Shown one piece after another: positions 1 to 7,942 of a stretch of 64,000 bases of DNA. The stretch is taken from NCBI GenBank assembly GCA_017694845.1, contig JADIMI010000011.1, positions 39,308-103,307 on the forward strand, in the 5' to 3' direction. Every line of letters starts with the position of its first letter. Within the stretch, counting starts at the first letter, position 1. The notes beneath the pieces were generated by a model. The model saw nothing but the letters and a program-made list of their open reading frames with translations. It ran no database searches and was not told the DNA's origin. The DNA comes from Candidatus Cryptobacteroides intestinavium. GTDB lineage: Bacteria; Bacteroidota; Bacteroidia; Bacteroidales; UBA932. Made by a program: the position numbers and the translations under genes.

Positions 1-303
1 GACAGGGGAGTGGTGCAGATTTCACCGAGCAATTTTGCATTCGGCCCTAACGGGGTCGGAGGGATCACTGTGGATGGGACAGTCTCCAACTACACGGTGA
101 CCACGGACAGGAAGGGAGCGCTGCATATATCGATGAACATTACAGGTGCTGTGATCAACGCCACGGTCGATATCTCCATATATCCGGGGACCGGCAATGC
201 GTATGCCACGGTATCGCCGAATTTCAATTCACAGAATGTCAGGCTCGAGGGCACTGTGGTGCCTTACAGCTCGTCCAGAATCGTGGAAGGGATGTCTATC
301 TGA
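1..303 (+). CDS. DUF4251-like protein, 3' part only (gene enters from the left edge)
   Basis: The reading frame is open to base 1, so this is the C-terminal part of a longer gene; the GTG at base 10 is probably not its start. About 100 residues are visible. They form alternating beta-strands with a central V-x-N-Y segment, a G-N-A-Y-A stretch and a terminal P-Y-S-S-S-R motif. This resembles DUF4251, a small exported beta-sandwich family of Bacteroidota with no assigned function. The next gene starts 40 bases downstream on the same strand and also encodes an envelope protein, so the two may share a transcript. Family assignment is by remembered pattern only and could be wrong. Confidence 0.6.
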   Translation, partial: DRGVVQISPSNFAFGPNGVGGITVDGTVSNYTVTTDRKGALHISMNITGAVINATVDISIYPGTGNAYATVSPNFNSQNVRLEGTVVPYSSSRIVEGMSI

Positions 304-343
304 AACGGCATCCGATATTGTAAACATTTAAAGTCAATGGAAT

Positions 344-1012
344 ATGAAAAAGATTATGATACTGGCCATACTTGTGGCAGCGGCTGTCTCCTGCCGCAAG
401 GAGCCATCCTCTTCGCAGTTCGATGGGGAATTCCTTGTGTATACGGCCCGCAGCGACAAGGCTGATTTTTCAGGATACAGTACCTTTACCGTTGCGGACA
501 GTCTCCTGTATGTCGAGGGAAACAAAGGCCGGATGGCCCTGGATTCCTGGTGCAGGAATGTGCGCGAGCAGTATATAAGCGCTATGGAGGATCTCGGATA
601 TACATATGTGGATACCGGTAAGCTTGACAGCGACCAGACAACGGATGCTCCGGAAGAGAATTCCGCGGATCTCGGTATCCAGATATCGTATGTGGTCTCT
701 ACAGACTATTTCACCGCGCATATGCCGTACGATCCGTACTGGTGGTACGGCTATCCTGGGTACTGGTATCCTGGGTACTGGGGCAACTGGGGCGGATGGT
801 ATTATTCCTTCCCTGTCACATACAGCTATTCGACCCAGTCCCTGCTTACGGAGATGGTCGACCTTACGGCTGAAGAGGGGGCTGACAAGAACCTGCCGGT
901 CGTATGGAACAGCTACATTGATGGACATATCGGCAATTCTCGCAATGATATGGCGCGTTTCAGCAGAGGAATCGCCCAGTCGTTTGCGCAGTCTGAATAT
1001 CTCAGGAAATAG
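344..1012 (+). CDS. DUF4136-like lipoprotein
   Basis: The 222-residue protein begins with a lipoprotein signal (MKKIMILAILVAAAVSC), with the lipidated Cys at about residue 17. The mature N-terminus has the F-S-G-Y-S-T-F-x-V-A-D pattern seen in DUF4136 proteins, which are envelope lipoproteins of unknown function. Residues about 125-155 are very rich in Tyr, Trp, Gly and Pro and contain a tandem YPGYW-YPGYW. The DNA there is a short direct repeat, so this loop may vary in length between strains. The C-terminus reads R-x-S-R-G-I-A-Q-S-F, typical of the family end. It lies 14 bases before the beta-barrel gene, so co-expression is likely. Function is unknown. Confidence 0.75.
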   Translation: MKKIMILAILVAAAVSCRKEPSSSQFDGEFLVYTARSDKADFSGYSTFTVADSLLYVEGNKGRMALDSWCRNVREQYISAMEDLGYTYVDTGKLDSDQTTDAPEENSADLGIQISYVVSTDYFTAHMPYDPYWWYGYPGYWYPGYWGNWGGWYYSFPVTYSYSTQSLLTEMVDLTAEEGADKNLPVVWNSYIDGHIGNSRNDMARFSRGIAQSFAQSEYLRK

Positions 1013-1026
1013 AGGAGGAGAGTGCA

Positions 1027-1641
1027 ATGAAAACATTCATAAAGACAATGGTATTGGCAGCGTTGCTGTCCGTATTTGCAGCTGCATCTGCTGATGCACA
1101 GCCGGGAAGGCGTTTCTATGTTGATGCCGGATGGCAGTTCAACGGGACTGTCGGAAATGATTTCGCGGCGAGCGGAAATGGATGGGGAGCCTATCTTGAG
1201 GGAGGATATTATGTGCTTCCACGTATCGCGGTAGGGCTTTTCGGCAGTTTCAACACCAACAATGAATACATCCCGCGTCATACATATACCGCAGCGGATG
1301 GAGCGGCCCTGACAACTGACAAGGTCAATTCAATATATCAGATACCTTTCGGTGCTACGTTGAGGTACAGGTTCAGCTACAAGATCTTCCAGCCGTATAT
1401 ACAGGCAAAGCTCGGGGCGAACTATGCCGAAGAGTATTCATATATGTCGACTATGGCCGCTGTGGATGACCAGTGGGGATTCTATGTGTCACCGGAGATC
1501 GGTTTCACGTGGCATCCGTTCCGCAGGAGTAATTTCGGATTCCAGTTTGCCGCATATTACAGCTATGCCACAAACCGGAGCGAGGCTTTCGGGGTGAACG
1601 GCATCAACAATGCAGGGTTCAAGCTCGGAGTGTCATTCTGA
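1027..1641 (+). CDS. outer-membrane beta-barrel protein (OmpA/PorT-like porin family)
   Basis: This is a 204-residue protein with a cleavable signal peptide ending A-S-A-D-A-Q. The rest is amphipathic strands with many aromatic residues and a terminal Phe (G-V-S-F), the usual Bam-recognised end of an eight-stranded barrel. A short GGAGGAGAG stretch lies just upstream of the ATG at 1027. It follows the DUF4136-like gene closely and probably ends this envelope operon. Oddly, the last codons GTG TCA TTC TGA lie inside a copy of the dispersed repeat TGTCATTCTGAGC, so the repeat supplies the terminal Phe and the stop. No specific function can be assigned. Confidence 0.8.
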   Translation: MKTFIKTMVLAALLSVFAAASADAQPGRRFYVDAGWQFNGTVGNDFAASGNGWGAYLEGGYYVLPRIAVGLFGSFNTNNEYIPRHTYTAADGAALTTDKVNSIYQIPFGATLRYRFSYKIFQPYIQAKLGANYAEEYSYMSTMAAVDDQWGFYVSPEIGFTWHPFRRSNFGFQFAAYYSYATNRSEAFGVNGINNAGFKLGVSF

Positions 1642-1659
1642 GCGTCAGCGAAGAATCTG
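1631..1659 (+). repeat. dispersed repeat, TGTCATTCTGAGC...GAAGAATCTG family
   Basis: One forward copy, with a small TCAGC variation in the middle. It overlaps the 3' end of the barrel gene. Other copies in both orientations are near 2.05, 2.1, 7.36, 18.05-18.26, 18.81-18.98, 29.69-29.75 and 30.0-30.11 kb. Such short repeats are common between genes in many Bacteroidota genomes. Confidence 0.85.
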
Positions 1660-1714
1660 TTCTGAAGACCGTCCGAAACTGCATCCGGCCAGACAGAGGA
1701 TGAGGGTCGACGGA

Positions 1715-1846
1715 AGATATGCACCGCTGACCCTCAATATACGCTCCCTGCGGCATCATCGGGGAGCATATCTCTATACAAATGTCGAGATATGCGCGGC
1801 CGACCCTCGGTATATGCTTTCTACGGCATCATCCCTGTGCATATCT
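1715..1846. repeat. pair of 59-bp units with inverted-repeat ends, 14 bp apart
   Basis: Two similar units occupy 1715-1773 and 1788-1846. Each starts AGATATGC and ends GCATATCT. The 14-bp spacer lets the right end of unit 1 pair with the left end of unit 2 (GCATATCTC with GAGATATGC, 12-nt loop). Internal sequence is shared (CGACCCTC/TGACCCTC and CGGCATCATC). No ORF explains it. Confidence 0.75.
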
Positions 1847-1878
1847 CCTTTGGATTCCCCGGCGGCTGTCCGATTTGC

Positions 1879-2034
1879 GGACCGCGAACACGAGATTTTT
1901 GTATCTTTCTGAATGACAGGATGTTATGAAAAATGAATGTTCGCGGTCCCTGCTTTTTTGAGGGGACCGCGAACAAGGGAATTTTGTATTGTGTTGTGCC
2001 TCAATGAATTATGAAAAGTTGATGTTCGCGGTCC
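1879..2034. repeat. 156-bp paired-hairpin element, copy A
   Basis: Two 71-bp units (1879-1949, 1964-2034) are separated by 14 bp. Each begins GGACCGCGAACA and ends TGTTCGCGGTCC. Inside are shared words such as ATTTTGTAT/TTTTTGTAT and TATGAAAA. The junction forms a 13-bp perfect stem (1938-1950 with 1963-1975) around a 12-nt loop containing TTTTTT. A second copy with the same layout is at 29765-29920. Confidence 0.85.
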
Positions 2035-2048
2035 CCCTGCTGGTACAC

Positions 2049-2180
2049 TGTCATTCGTCAGCGGAGAATCTGGAGAGGAAGATGAAAAGGGTACTTCAGA
2101 TCCTTCACTTCGTTCAGGATGACAGGCTCGTTCAGGATGACAGTGATCGTTCAGGATGACAGGCTCGTTCAGGATGACAG
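2049..2180. repeat. degenerate forward copy plus inverted copies of the TGTCATTCTGAGC family
   Basis: A degenerate forward copy lies at 2049-2072. An inverted copy at 2097-2125 reads CAGATCCTTCACTTCGTTCAG... and is followed by three partial copies of CGTTCAGGATGACAG at 2129, 2148 and 2166. The two orientations could fold into one long hairpin. The 654-bp gap 1642-2295 thus holds only repeats and a terminator-like hairpin; I see no gene in it. Confidence 0.8.
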
Positions 2181-2225
2181 AAACCGGCTGTGTCTATGGT
2201 GACAGAAAATGAATCTGTATAGAGA

Positions 2226-2262
2226 AGGGTGACCCGAAGTCAAAGACTTTAAGGGCCACCCT
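2226..2262 (-). terminator. hairpin downstream of the GH92 gene
   Basis: AGGGTG...CACCCT forms the outer stem, with CCC/GGG and AAGTC/GACTT continuing inward. It lies 33 bases past the GH92 stop on the minus strand. There is no long T-run, as is common in this phylum, so this is a candidate terminator. Confidence 0.6.
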
Positions 2263-2295
2263 CATCTTCAATATGATCTGATTATGTTTCCGGTG

Positions 2296-4575
2296 CTATC
2301 TGGCTGTGGAGAAGGAGTACGGTCTGTCCGCCTTCTTCTTGCCTCTGCCGGTGTCCGGGGTGTCTGACATCGAGAAGCTGATTTCTGCCCCTTCTGTCAG
2401 GTCGTTGTGCTCCAGATAGGTCTTTCCGTATTTTCTGCCGTTGACTTCAATGCCTTCTATATAGATGTTCTCGTCCGAATTGCCCGGAGCATCTATCCTT
2501 ATCTTCTTCCCATCCGGGAGGTTGATTGTCGCGGTATTGAACAGAGGCGATCCTATGATATATTCATCGGTCCCGGGACATACCGGATAGAATCCGAGGG
2601 CGGAGAATACATACCAGGCTGATGTCTGGCCGTTGTCTTCGTCTCCGCAGTATCCGTCAGGCGTGGCGCTGTACAGCCTGTCCATAATCTCTCTGACACG
2701 CATCTGGGTCTTCCACGGCTGTCCGCTCCAGTTGTACATATATACCATATGCTGTATCGGCTGGTTGCCATGGGCGTACTGTCCCATATCCATTACCTGC
2801 ATCTCCCTCATCTCGTGTATCATACCGCGGCTTTCCATTCCCATATAGCTCGGGATTACAAATGTGGAGTCCATCATTTCGTTGAAGGAATCCTCTCCTC
2901 CCATAAGGTCTATGAGCCCGGCAGGATCGTGGAATACACAGAAGCTCCAGTGCCAGCTGTTCCCCTCGCAGAAGTCCCAGCTCCAGTCGGTGCCCTTGAA
3001 GTCAGGCCTGAAACCGCCCTTGTCATCCCTGCCGCACATAAGCCGGAATTCCGGATTGTATACATTCCTGTAGTTCATCGCGTTCTTCCTGTACTGCTCC
3101 AGTTCGGACTCCGGCTTGCCGAGCTTTTTACCGAGTGCATAGATGCACCAGTCATTGTATGCATATTCAAGGGTGCGTGCCACATTCTTCTCTATCCCTG
3201 TATTGTAAGGGATGTATCCGAGGCGGTTGTATTCTTCGAAACCTCTTCTTCCTGCATCTGTCCCTGCAAGTTCTGCATTCGCACCGTGAGTGACGGCCTT
3301 CCACAGGGTTTCGATGTCATAGCCCTCGAGCCCCTTGATGTATGCATCCGCCACGACGGATGCGGAGTTGTTGCCTATCATACAGCTCCTGTGTCCTGGA
3401 CTTGCCCATTCCGGCAGGAACCCGCTTTCAAGATAGGCGTTGACGAGCCCCTCCTGCATTTTTTCGTTCATATCCGGATATACGAGGTTCAGCAGAGGGA
3501 ACAGGCAGCGGAATGTATCCCAGAATCCTGTATCCGTGAACATATATCCGGGAAGCACCTTCCCGTTGTACGGGCTGTAGTGCACACGCTTCCCTGAAGC
3601 ATCGATTTCGGACAGGTCGCGCGGGAACAGTACGGATCTGTAGAGACATGAGTAGAATGTCCTGATATCGTCGATACTGCCTCCGTCTACCTCTATCCTG
3701 CCCAGCACTTCGTTCCATCTGTCACGCCCTTCCCTGCACAGCCTGTCGAAGTCTCCGTCTCCGAGTTCTTTCAGGTTGAGGACAGCCTGGTCTGCACTGA
3801 TGAACGAGGATGCCACTTCAATCCCTACGGTCAGGCCATCGGAGGTGTCGAAGCCGATGACCGCTCCTGCGTGTCCGGCCTTTGCTTCCACTGTCCCGCC
3901 TGCATTCTGTTCTGTCATCTTCCCGTCAGCGACAGTGGCGACGTAGTTGATTTTTGCATCAGGACGGATGACAAACCAGTTCCTGAAATTGTCCGGGACT
4001 CCTCCGGTATTCTTTGTCGTATATCCGATGACAAGATTCTCTTCAGGGATGACCTTGACATACGATCCGTTGTCGAAGGCATCGATGACCAGATATGCCT
4101 TGCCAGGTTCGGAATATGTGATCCTGAATCCGGCAGCCCTTTCTGTAGGGGTCAGCTCGACAGATATGTCGTGGTCTGCAAGATACACGCTGTAATAGTA
4201 CGGAGTGGCGGTCTCGGCCTTGTGGGAGAACCAGCTCGCGCGGCTGTCCTGGTCGAATACAGGGGAGCCGACAGGCATAATGGCAAACTGTCCGTAGTCG
4301 TTCATCCACGGGCTTGGCTGATGTGTCTGCTTGAAGCCTCTTATCTTGTCGGCAGTGTATGTATACGTCCAGCCATCCCCCATCGTGCCGGTCTGGGGAG
4401 TCCAGAAATTCATACCCCACGGGCGTGCGATGGCGGGATACGTGTTGCCTGTGGAGAGTTCGAATTTCGACATTGTGCCCATGAGCACATTCACATAGTC
4501 GACATAGCTCTGCTGCCCCATCGAGGAGATGGAACACAGCGCCAGAGCCATAAGTAATGTAAGGATTCTTTTCAT
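2296..4575 (-). CDS. GH92 family alpha-mannosidase
   Basis: This is a 759-residue exported glycosidase with a signal peptide ending near S-M-G-Q. The N-terminal beta-sandwich begins with Y-V-D-Y-V-N-V-L-M-G-T and the (alpha/alpha)6 domain follows. The family's catalytic signatures are present: E-G-N-S-W-H-W-S-F, which holds the general-acid Glu, and D-E-D-N-G-Q-T-S-A-W, which holds the base Asp residues. GH92 enzymes are calcium-dependent exo-mannosidases that trim alpha-mannosides from yeast mannan or N-glycans. Length and order are normal. It is the last gene of a minus-strand cluster with a DUF4965 lipoprotein and a GH32-like relic. No SusC/D lies in the cluster itself. The exact linkage (1,2, 1,3 or other) cannot be read from sequence. 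Confidence 0.95.
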   Translation of the reverse strand: MKRILTLLMALALCSISSMGQQSYVDYVNVLMGTMSKFELSTGNTYPAIARPWGMNFWTPQTGTMGDGWTYTYTADKIRGFKQTHQPSPWMNDYGQFAIMPVGSPVFDQDSRASWFSHKAETATPYYYSVYLADHDISVELTPTERAAGFRITYSEPGKAYLVIDAFDNGSYVKVIPEENLVIGYTTKNTGGVPDNFRNWFVIRPDAKINYVATVADGKMTEQNAGGTVEAKAGHAGAVIGFDTSDGLTVGIEVASSFISADQAVLNLKELGDGDFDRLCREGRDRWNEVLGRIEVDGGSIDDIRTFYSCLYRSVLFPRDLSEIDASGKRVHYSPYNGKVLPGYMFTDTGFWDTFRCLFPLLNLVYPDMNEKMQEGLVNAYLESGFLPEWASPGHRSCMIGNNSASVVADAYIKGLEGYDIETLWKAVTHGANAELAGTDAGRRGFEEYNRLGYIPYNTGIEKNVARTLEYAYNDWCIYALGKKLGKPESELEQYRKNAMNYRNVYNPEFRLMCGRDDKGGFRPDFKGTDWSWDFCEGNSWHWSFCVFHDPAGLIDLMGGEDSFNEMMDSTFVIPSYMGMESRGMIHEMREMQVMDMGQYAHGNQPIQHMVYMYNWSGQPWKTQMRVREIMDRLYSATPDGYCGDEDNGQTSAWYVFSALGFYPVCPGTDEYIIGSPLFNTATINLPDGKKIRIDAPGNSDENIYIEGIEVNGRKYGKTYLEHNDLTEGAEISFSMSDTPDTGRGKKKADRPYSFSTAR

Positions 4576-4608
4576 TTTGGTAACAATGATGATGTGTTCG
4601 GTTATATG

Positions 4609-4824
4609 TTATTCAATGCATTCCCATATATGATCGATGGTGTATATTTCCAATGACCTGACAGCATGCCCCCAGTGCATATTGTCCCATTCCTTTTCAA
4701 AAGGATTGTGCTGATAGAAAAGATGATATTCCCCGTTGCCGCCTTTGTTTTCACAGCTGCATATGCAGAGTCCCGTAATGCATACCGTGACTGCGGATGC
4801 AAGGAATATTGTTATCTTTTTCAT
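4609..4824 (-). pseudogene. truncated GH32-like lipoprotein relic
   Basis: The small ORF keeps a lipoprotein signal (ITGLCICSC) followed by about 20 residues that match the start of a GH32-type five-bladed propeller: [10 protein letters not shown] then N-M-H-W-G-H-A-V. After that the sequence diverges and stops, so the remaining 400 or more residues expected of such an enzyme are missing. I place the start at MKKITIF (4824), not at 4839, which overlaps the upstream gene. It sits between the DUF4965 gene and GH92. A deletion is the simplest explanation. It might still be translated as a 71-residue lipopeptide. Confidence 0.65.
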
Positions 4825-4828
4825 AATG

Positions 4829-7327
4829 TCATTTTTCATTGAGTCTGTCTTCCAGCATCTTGATCCAGTAGCCTCCGACTACTGAACGGGCCTTGAATCC
4901 TCTGTGGTGAGGCTTGTCTGTCCATATCCAGTCGGACATCGGGACACGGTCGGCGGTCTCGTCATAGAATCTGTACAGCGGATCTATGAATGCGTCGAAT
5001 GTGTCCTGGTCGTCTGCTGTCATAGTGGCTGTCCACATTATCCAGTCGCTCTTGGTATATGTCTCCCTGCAGTCAAGCGGCAGTCCGTATTCATTCTGCC
5101 GGCCGAGGTAGTATGCAAGTTCGGTGTCATATACTTCTTTCGGGAACAGCCCGAATCCCAGCAGTCTGTCCCATACCAGGTTGTACTTCTGGCTCCATGT
5201 CCCCGGCCTGTCGAATGTAAGCCTGTAATGGTCTCCATCTGCTGCCATCTCCATCCAGCTGGAGGCATAGTCTTCCGCGATGGCATTGTATTTTTCCGCC
5301 ACATCGGGCTTCCCGAGCATGTCAGCCATCAGAGCGTATGATGCAATGGCCATTATCGCCTTGGCGGAAAGGTTTACATTGTGGGCGAAATGACCGGCGA
5401 AGTCATCCGTACAGAGCTGTTCAGCAGGATCCAGACCGTATTCGACAAGGTAGTCTGTCCAGGTTGTCAGCGTCTCCCAGTGTCTGGCGGCATAGGCCGT
5501 GTCTCCGGACAGGACTGCAGCGGCAGCGGTGATGATTATCATATTGCCTCCTTCCTCTACAGGCATGTCCCCTCCGTATGTCTGGCCGTTGGCTATAGGG
5601 TATGTTCCCACATCATGTGCGGGGAACGGTTTCGTCCATCTGCCGCTTTCGGAATAATAGTAGATATGGTTCATCAGCGCCTCTGCCAGACCGGTATTGT
5701 AATACAGGAAGAACGGGGCGGACGGATATGTGATGTCCACTGTCCCTATGGAGCCGTTGCTGTTGTTCTCTTTCGAAAGCATCATCAGTTCTCCTTCCGG
5801 GGACTTCACAAGCTTGTGGGCTGCGATTATCTGCCTGTATGCGAGAGCGCAGAGTTCTGCGTATTTCCTCCCTCCTGCCTCTGTGGCCTCTTTCATAAGC
5901 TGCCTGTCGAAGGCGGAGCATTTTTTTATCAGTTCCGCGTACTGGTCATCGGCTTCGTGGAATATGTCTATGATATCGGTGCTGCCGTCAGAGTTCCAGT
6001 ATGGCCTGAGTCTCTGTCCGAAATATTCTATAGAATAGATGTCGTCATATCCTATCAGCAGTTTCCCTTCTTTCTTTGCTACAGTCCCGAGATCCTGGAT
6101 GAATGCCATCCGTCCGTCGCTGTTTTCCCCGGTGCTGCATTCAGGAAGACTGTCTCCGGAGGCGAAAGCCTGACGCAGAGTCTCTGCCTCTCCGACAGCG
6201 GCCTGGGTGCCTGCCTTGTCGGCTGCAAGGTAGAAGTATCCCCAGTCGATCCTCAGATCATCTCCCTTCTTGGCGAGGATGTCCTGCTCCTTGCTGCCCG
6301 ATCTGAAGAAGACGAGATCTCCATCTGTGAATGTCTCGCTGACGGATGCCTGGTACGGCTGGTCGAGAGCCCATCTCGGTGATGCCTCGAAATACAGGCG
6401 TACGTTGTGGGCCTTCCCGTCCTTGGATTCGACCTTGTAGGAGATATAGTTGACAGGACGGCTCAGAAGGTATATGTCATCCATAAGCAGAGGAGCAGTG
6501 AATGTCAGTGCGAGGCTGACAGGGCCGCAGTCGAACGTGTAGTATGTCTGTGTCGCCTGGACATTGACCGAAGTCTGTACCGCGGTCTGCTCCAGGGCGG
6601 TGTGCAGGTCTTTCTGCATCAGTATTCCGAAATCCAGGAGTCCGTTGGCTACAGGGTTCGTGCACTCTGCCGCGATGACGTTCCTGCCGGGCTTCAGTGC
6701 GGCTGCCGCCTCATCCGGAATTCTCACGATCTCGTTCTTGTGGCATACGGAACCGGTATTGTGCATCTCGACTCCGTTTATATAGAATATCGCATCGTCA
6801 TCGTTGCAGAACTCGAGGTAGAGGGGCCTTCCTCCGATGTCCTCTTTCAGGTCGAACTCCCTTCTTACAAAGATATTGAGTTCAGACCAGTCTGTCCGTG
6901 CCGTAGGCTCGTTGACCGTGGTGCCGAATGCACCGATGCCGGAAGTCCATCCGGAATCATCATAGTCCGGAGACTGCCAGCTTCCGGCCGGCCTGGAGGT
7001 GACATATCTGCCTTCCCAGCCTCCCTGCTGTGAAGTCGGGACTATCGGGAGCATCTCCACATCTTCCGTCCCCATGAATCTGTATGTCTGCCCATCCACT
7101 TCGATCGCTCCGATCAGCGGGAAGTCTTTCCCCGTCCAGTGTCTGATGCTGCCATCGTATAGGTTGTCGTACATCGACCAGGCGCTGGTGTACGGGTCGA
7201 TTGTCACTAACGGATATGCCGGAGCCCTCAGTTCGTTTATCTCCGGCTGTACGGTGCCCTGTCCGCAGCCGGAGATCAGAGCACCGGCCAGAGGAAGGGC
7301 AGCTTTTAGTATAGGTTTTGTAATCAT
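4829..7327 (-). CDS. DUF4965/GtaA-type glutaminase-family lipoprotein
   Basis: The protein has 832 residues from the ATG at 7327; the ORF track's longer start is rejected because MITKPILK... leads straight into a lipoprotein signal ending A-L-I-S-G-C. The order looks like DUF4964 ([12 protein letters not shown]), DUF5127, DUF4965 and a C-terminal DUF1793-like alpha-toroid ([12 protein letters not shown]). The family is named after a fungal glutaminase, but many bacterial members lie beside glycosidases and may act on carbohydrates. It is upstream of the GH32-like relic and GH92 on the same strand, probably one transcript. A substrate cannot be assigned. A TAACTTTG box, within a dispersed repeat about 110 bases upstream, could serve as its promoter. 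Confidence 0.85.
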   Translation of the reverse strand: MITKPILKAALPLAGALISGCGQGTVQPEINELRAPAYPLVTIDPYTSAWSMYDNLYDGSIRHWTGKDFPLIGAIEVDGQTYRFMGTEDVEMLPIVPTSQQGGWEGRYVTSRPAGSWQSPDYDDSGWTSGIGAFGTTVNEPTARTDWSELNIFVRREFDLKEDIGGRPLYLEFCNDDDAIFYINGVEMHNTGSVCHKNEIVRIPDEAAAALKPGRNVIAAECTNPVANGLLDFGILMQKDLHTALEQTAVQTSVNVQATQTYYTFDCGPVSLALTFTAPLLMDDIYLLSRPVNYISYKVESKDGKAHNVRLYFEASPRWALDQPYQASVSETFTDGDLVFFRSGSKEQDILAKKGDDLRIDWGYFYLAADKAGTQAAVGEAETLRQAFASGDSLPECSTGENSDGRMAFIQDLGTVAKKEGKLLIGYDDIYSIEYFGQRLRPYWNSDGSTDIIDIFHEADDQYAELIKKCSAFDRQLMKEATEAGGRKYAELCALAYRQIIAAHKLVKSPEGELMMLSKENNSNGSIGTVDITYPSAPFFLYYNTGLAEALMNHIYYYSESGRWTKPFPAHDVGTYPIANGQTYGGDMPVEEGGNMIIITAAAAVLSGDTAYAARHWETLTTWTDYLVEYGLDPAEQLCTDDFAGHFAHNVNLSAKAIMAIASYALMADMLGKPDVAEKYNAIAEDYASSWMEMAADGDHYRLTFDRPGTWSQKYNLVWDRLLGFGLFPKEVYDTELAYYLGRQNEYGLPLDCRETYTKSDWIMWTATMTADDQDTFDAFIDPLYRFYDETADRVPMSDWIWTDKPHHRGFKARSVVGGYWIKMLEDRLNEK

Positions 7328-7360
7328 TATGTTTGGTTTTTGTTGTCGTGTTTTTTGTCG

Positions 7361-7398
7361 CAGATCCTTCACTTCGCCTTCGGCTCAGTTCAGGACGG
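7361..7398. repeat. inverted copy of the TGTCATTCTGAGC family
   Basis: CAGATCCTTCACTTCG then CCTTCGGCTCAGTTCAGGA: an inverted copy interrupted by the CCTTCGGCT insert that recurs in other copies (18.18, 18.83 and 30.03 kb). Confidence 0.75.
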
Positions 7399-7417
7399 TC
7401 CCTCCCTGCCGGTGCGT

Positions 7418-7470
7418 GGCATCAATCCGTCAGCGGCAACAAAGTTAAAAACACTTGCTTTTCCAGGTGA
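7418..7470. repeat. 53-bp dispersed repeat (GGCATCAATCCGTC...), copy 1
   Basis: By eye it matches 29942-29994 at 46 of 53 positions with no gap. On the minus strand it carries TAACTTTG, a -7-like box, upstream of the DUF4965 gene. The second copy has TGACTTTG, so the box is not conserved. Confidence 0.8.
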
Positions 7471-7483
7471 AGTTGTATATGGA

Positions 7484-7524
7484 ATACACAAAAGCGGACC
7501 CTGAAAAGGCCCGCTTTTGTGTAT
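7484..7524 (-). terminator. strong hairpin after the 95-residue gene
   Basis: ATACACAAAAGCGG (7484-7497) pairs perfectly with CCGCTTTTGTGTAT (7511-7524), 14 bp, with a further CC/GG inside. It starts 14 bases past the stop of the small gene on the minus strand. Confidence 0.8.
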
Positions 7525-7537
7525 ACTGCATATCAGA

Positions 7538-7825
7538 TTATTTATCTTCTGAAGTGAGTCTTGTGATGGTTTCGCTGAGCCTCTCGCTGAGGGAGTCGAG
7601 CTTGTCGAACATTTCCTGGCGGATGGCGTTGTAGTAGGACCTTTTCGTTCCTTCCGGGTGATTGATCTTGTTCTTGAGATCATTGTAGAGGTCGACTGCT
7701 TCATCGATTATCTTGTTGATTTCGTCTGAATTCTTTTCAGGATTGAGACCGATGAAGAGTGCGCAGTCATCAAGAAATTCCTCAATGAAGAATTCGATGT
7801 CTTTTTTGATATCTCTAAGGTTCAT
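7538..7825 (-). CDS. small conserved cytoplasmic protein, function unknown
   Basis: The protein has 95 residues from the ATG at 7825 (MNLRDIKKDIEFF). The ORF track extends it to 7912, but that ATG lies in the promoter: a perfect -7 box TATCTTTG sits on the minus strand at 7917-7910, so the longer start would precede the transcript. The protein is charged, mostly helical and has no signal peptide or membrane segment. An early acidic helix (I-E-E-F-L-D-D-C) and a C-terminal amphipathic helix suggest a small oligomer or binding partner. I recall similar proteins in other Bacteroidales without a known role. It is monocistronic, with its own promoter and terminator. Confidence 0.75.
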   Translation of the reverse strand: MNLRDIKKDIEFFIEEFLDDCALFIGLNPEKNSDEINKIIDEAVDLYNDLKNKINHPEGTKRSYYNAIRQEMFDKLDSLSERLSETITRLTSEDK

Positions 7826-7909
7826 AGTATAAATAAGATTTGTTTGTTTTCGTTGCCTTGCAGCGTGCCTGTCACGGCAGTCGGGTGTGCCATAAGGGCA
7901 TTTGCGCTG

Positions 7910-7917
7910 CAAAGATA
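7910..7917 (-). promoter_or_regulatory. -7 box of the 95-residue gene
   Basis: On the minus strand it reads TATCTTTG, the exact TAnnTTTG consensus. The predicted transcript start is near 7904, giving a leader of about 80 nt. No clear -33 TTTG at the usual distance. Confidence 0.6.
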
Positions 7918-7942
7918 GTAATTTTCTGCAAAACAGGGACAG

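Noticed and set aside
1610-1912. ORF of 100 residues after the barrel gene
   Set aside because: It consists of translated repeats (TGTCATTCTGAGC family and the 59-bp units), starts inside the barrel gene and has no protein-like features.
2097-2180. Possible CRISPR array from the regular CGTTCAGGATGACAG copies
   Set aside because: Spacings are only a few bases and themselves repeated, repeats are not separated by unique spacers, and no cas genes are present.
3871-4557. Long antisense ORFs over GH92, the DUF4965 gene, SusC 1 and nuo genes
   Set aside because: High-GC third-position effects create open antisense frames; none shows family motifs, a signal peptide or a promoter.
7390-7704. 104-residue ORF overlapping the small gene
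   Set aside because: It reads through the terminator hairpin and the 53-bp repeat in another frame from the real 95-residue gene.
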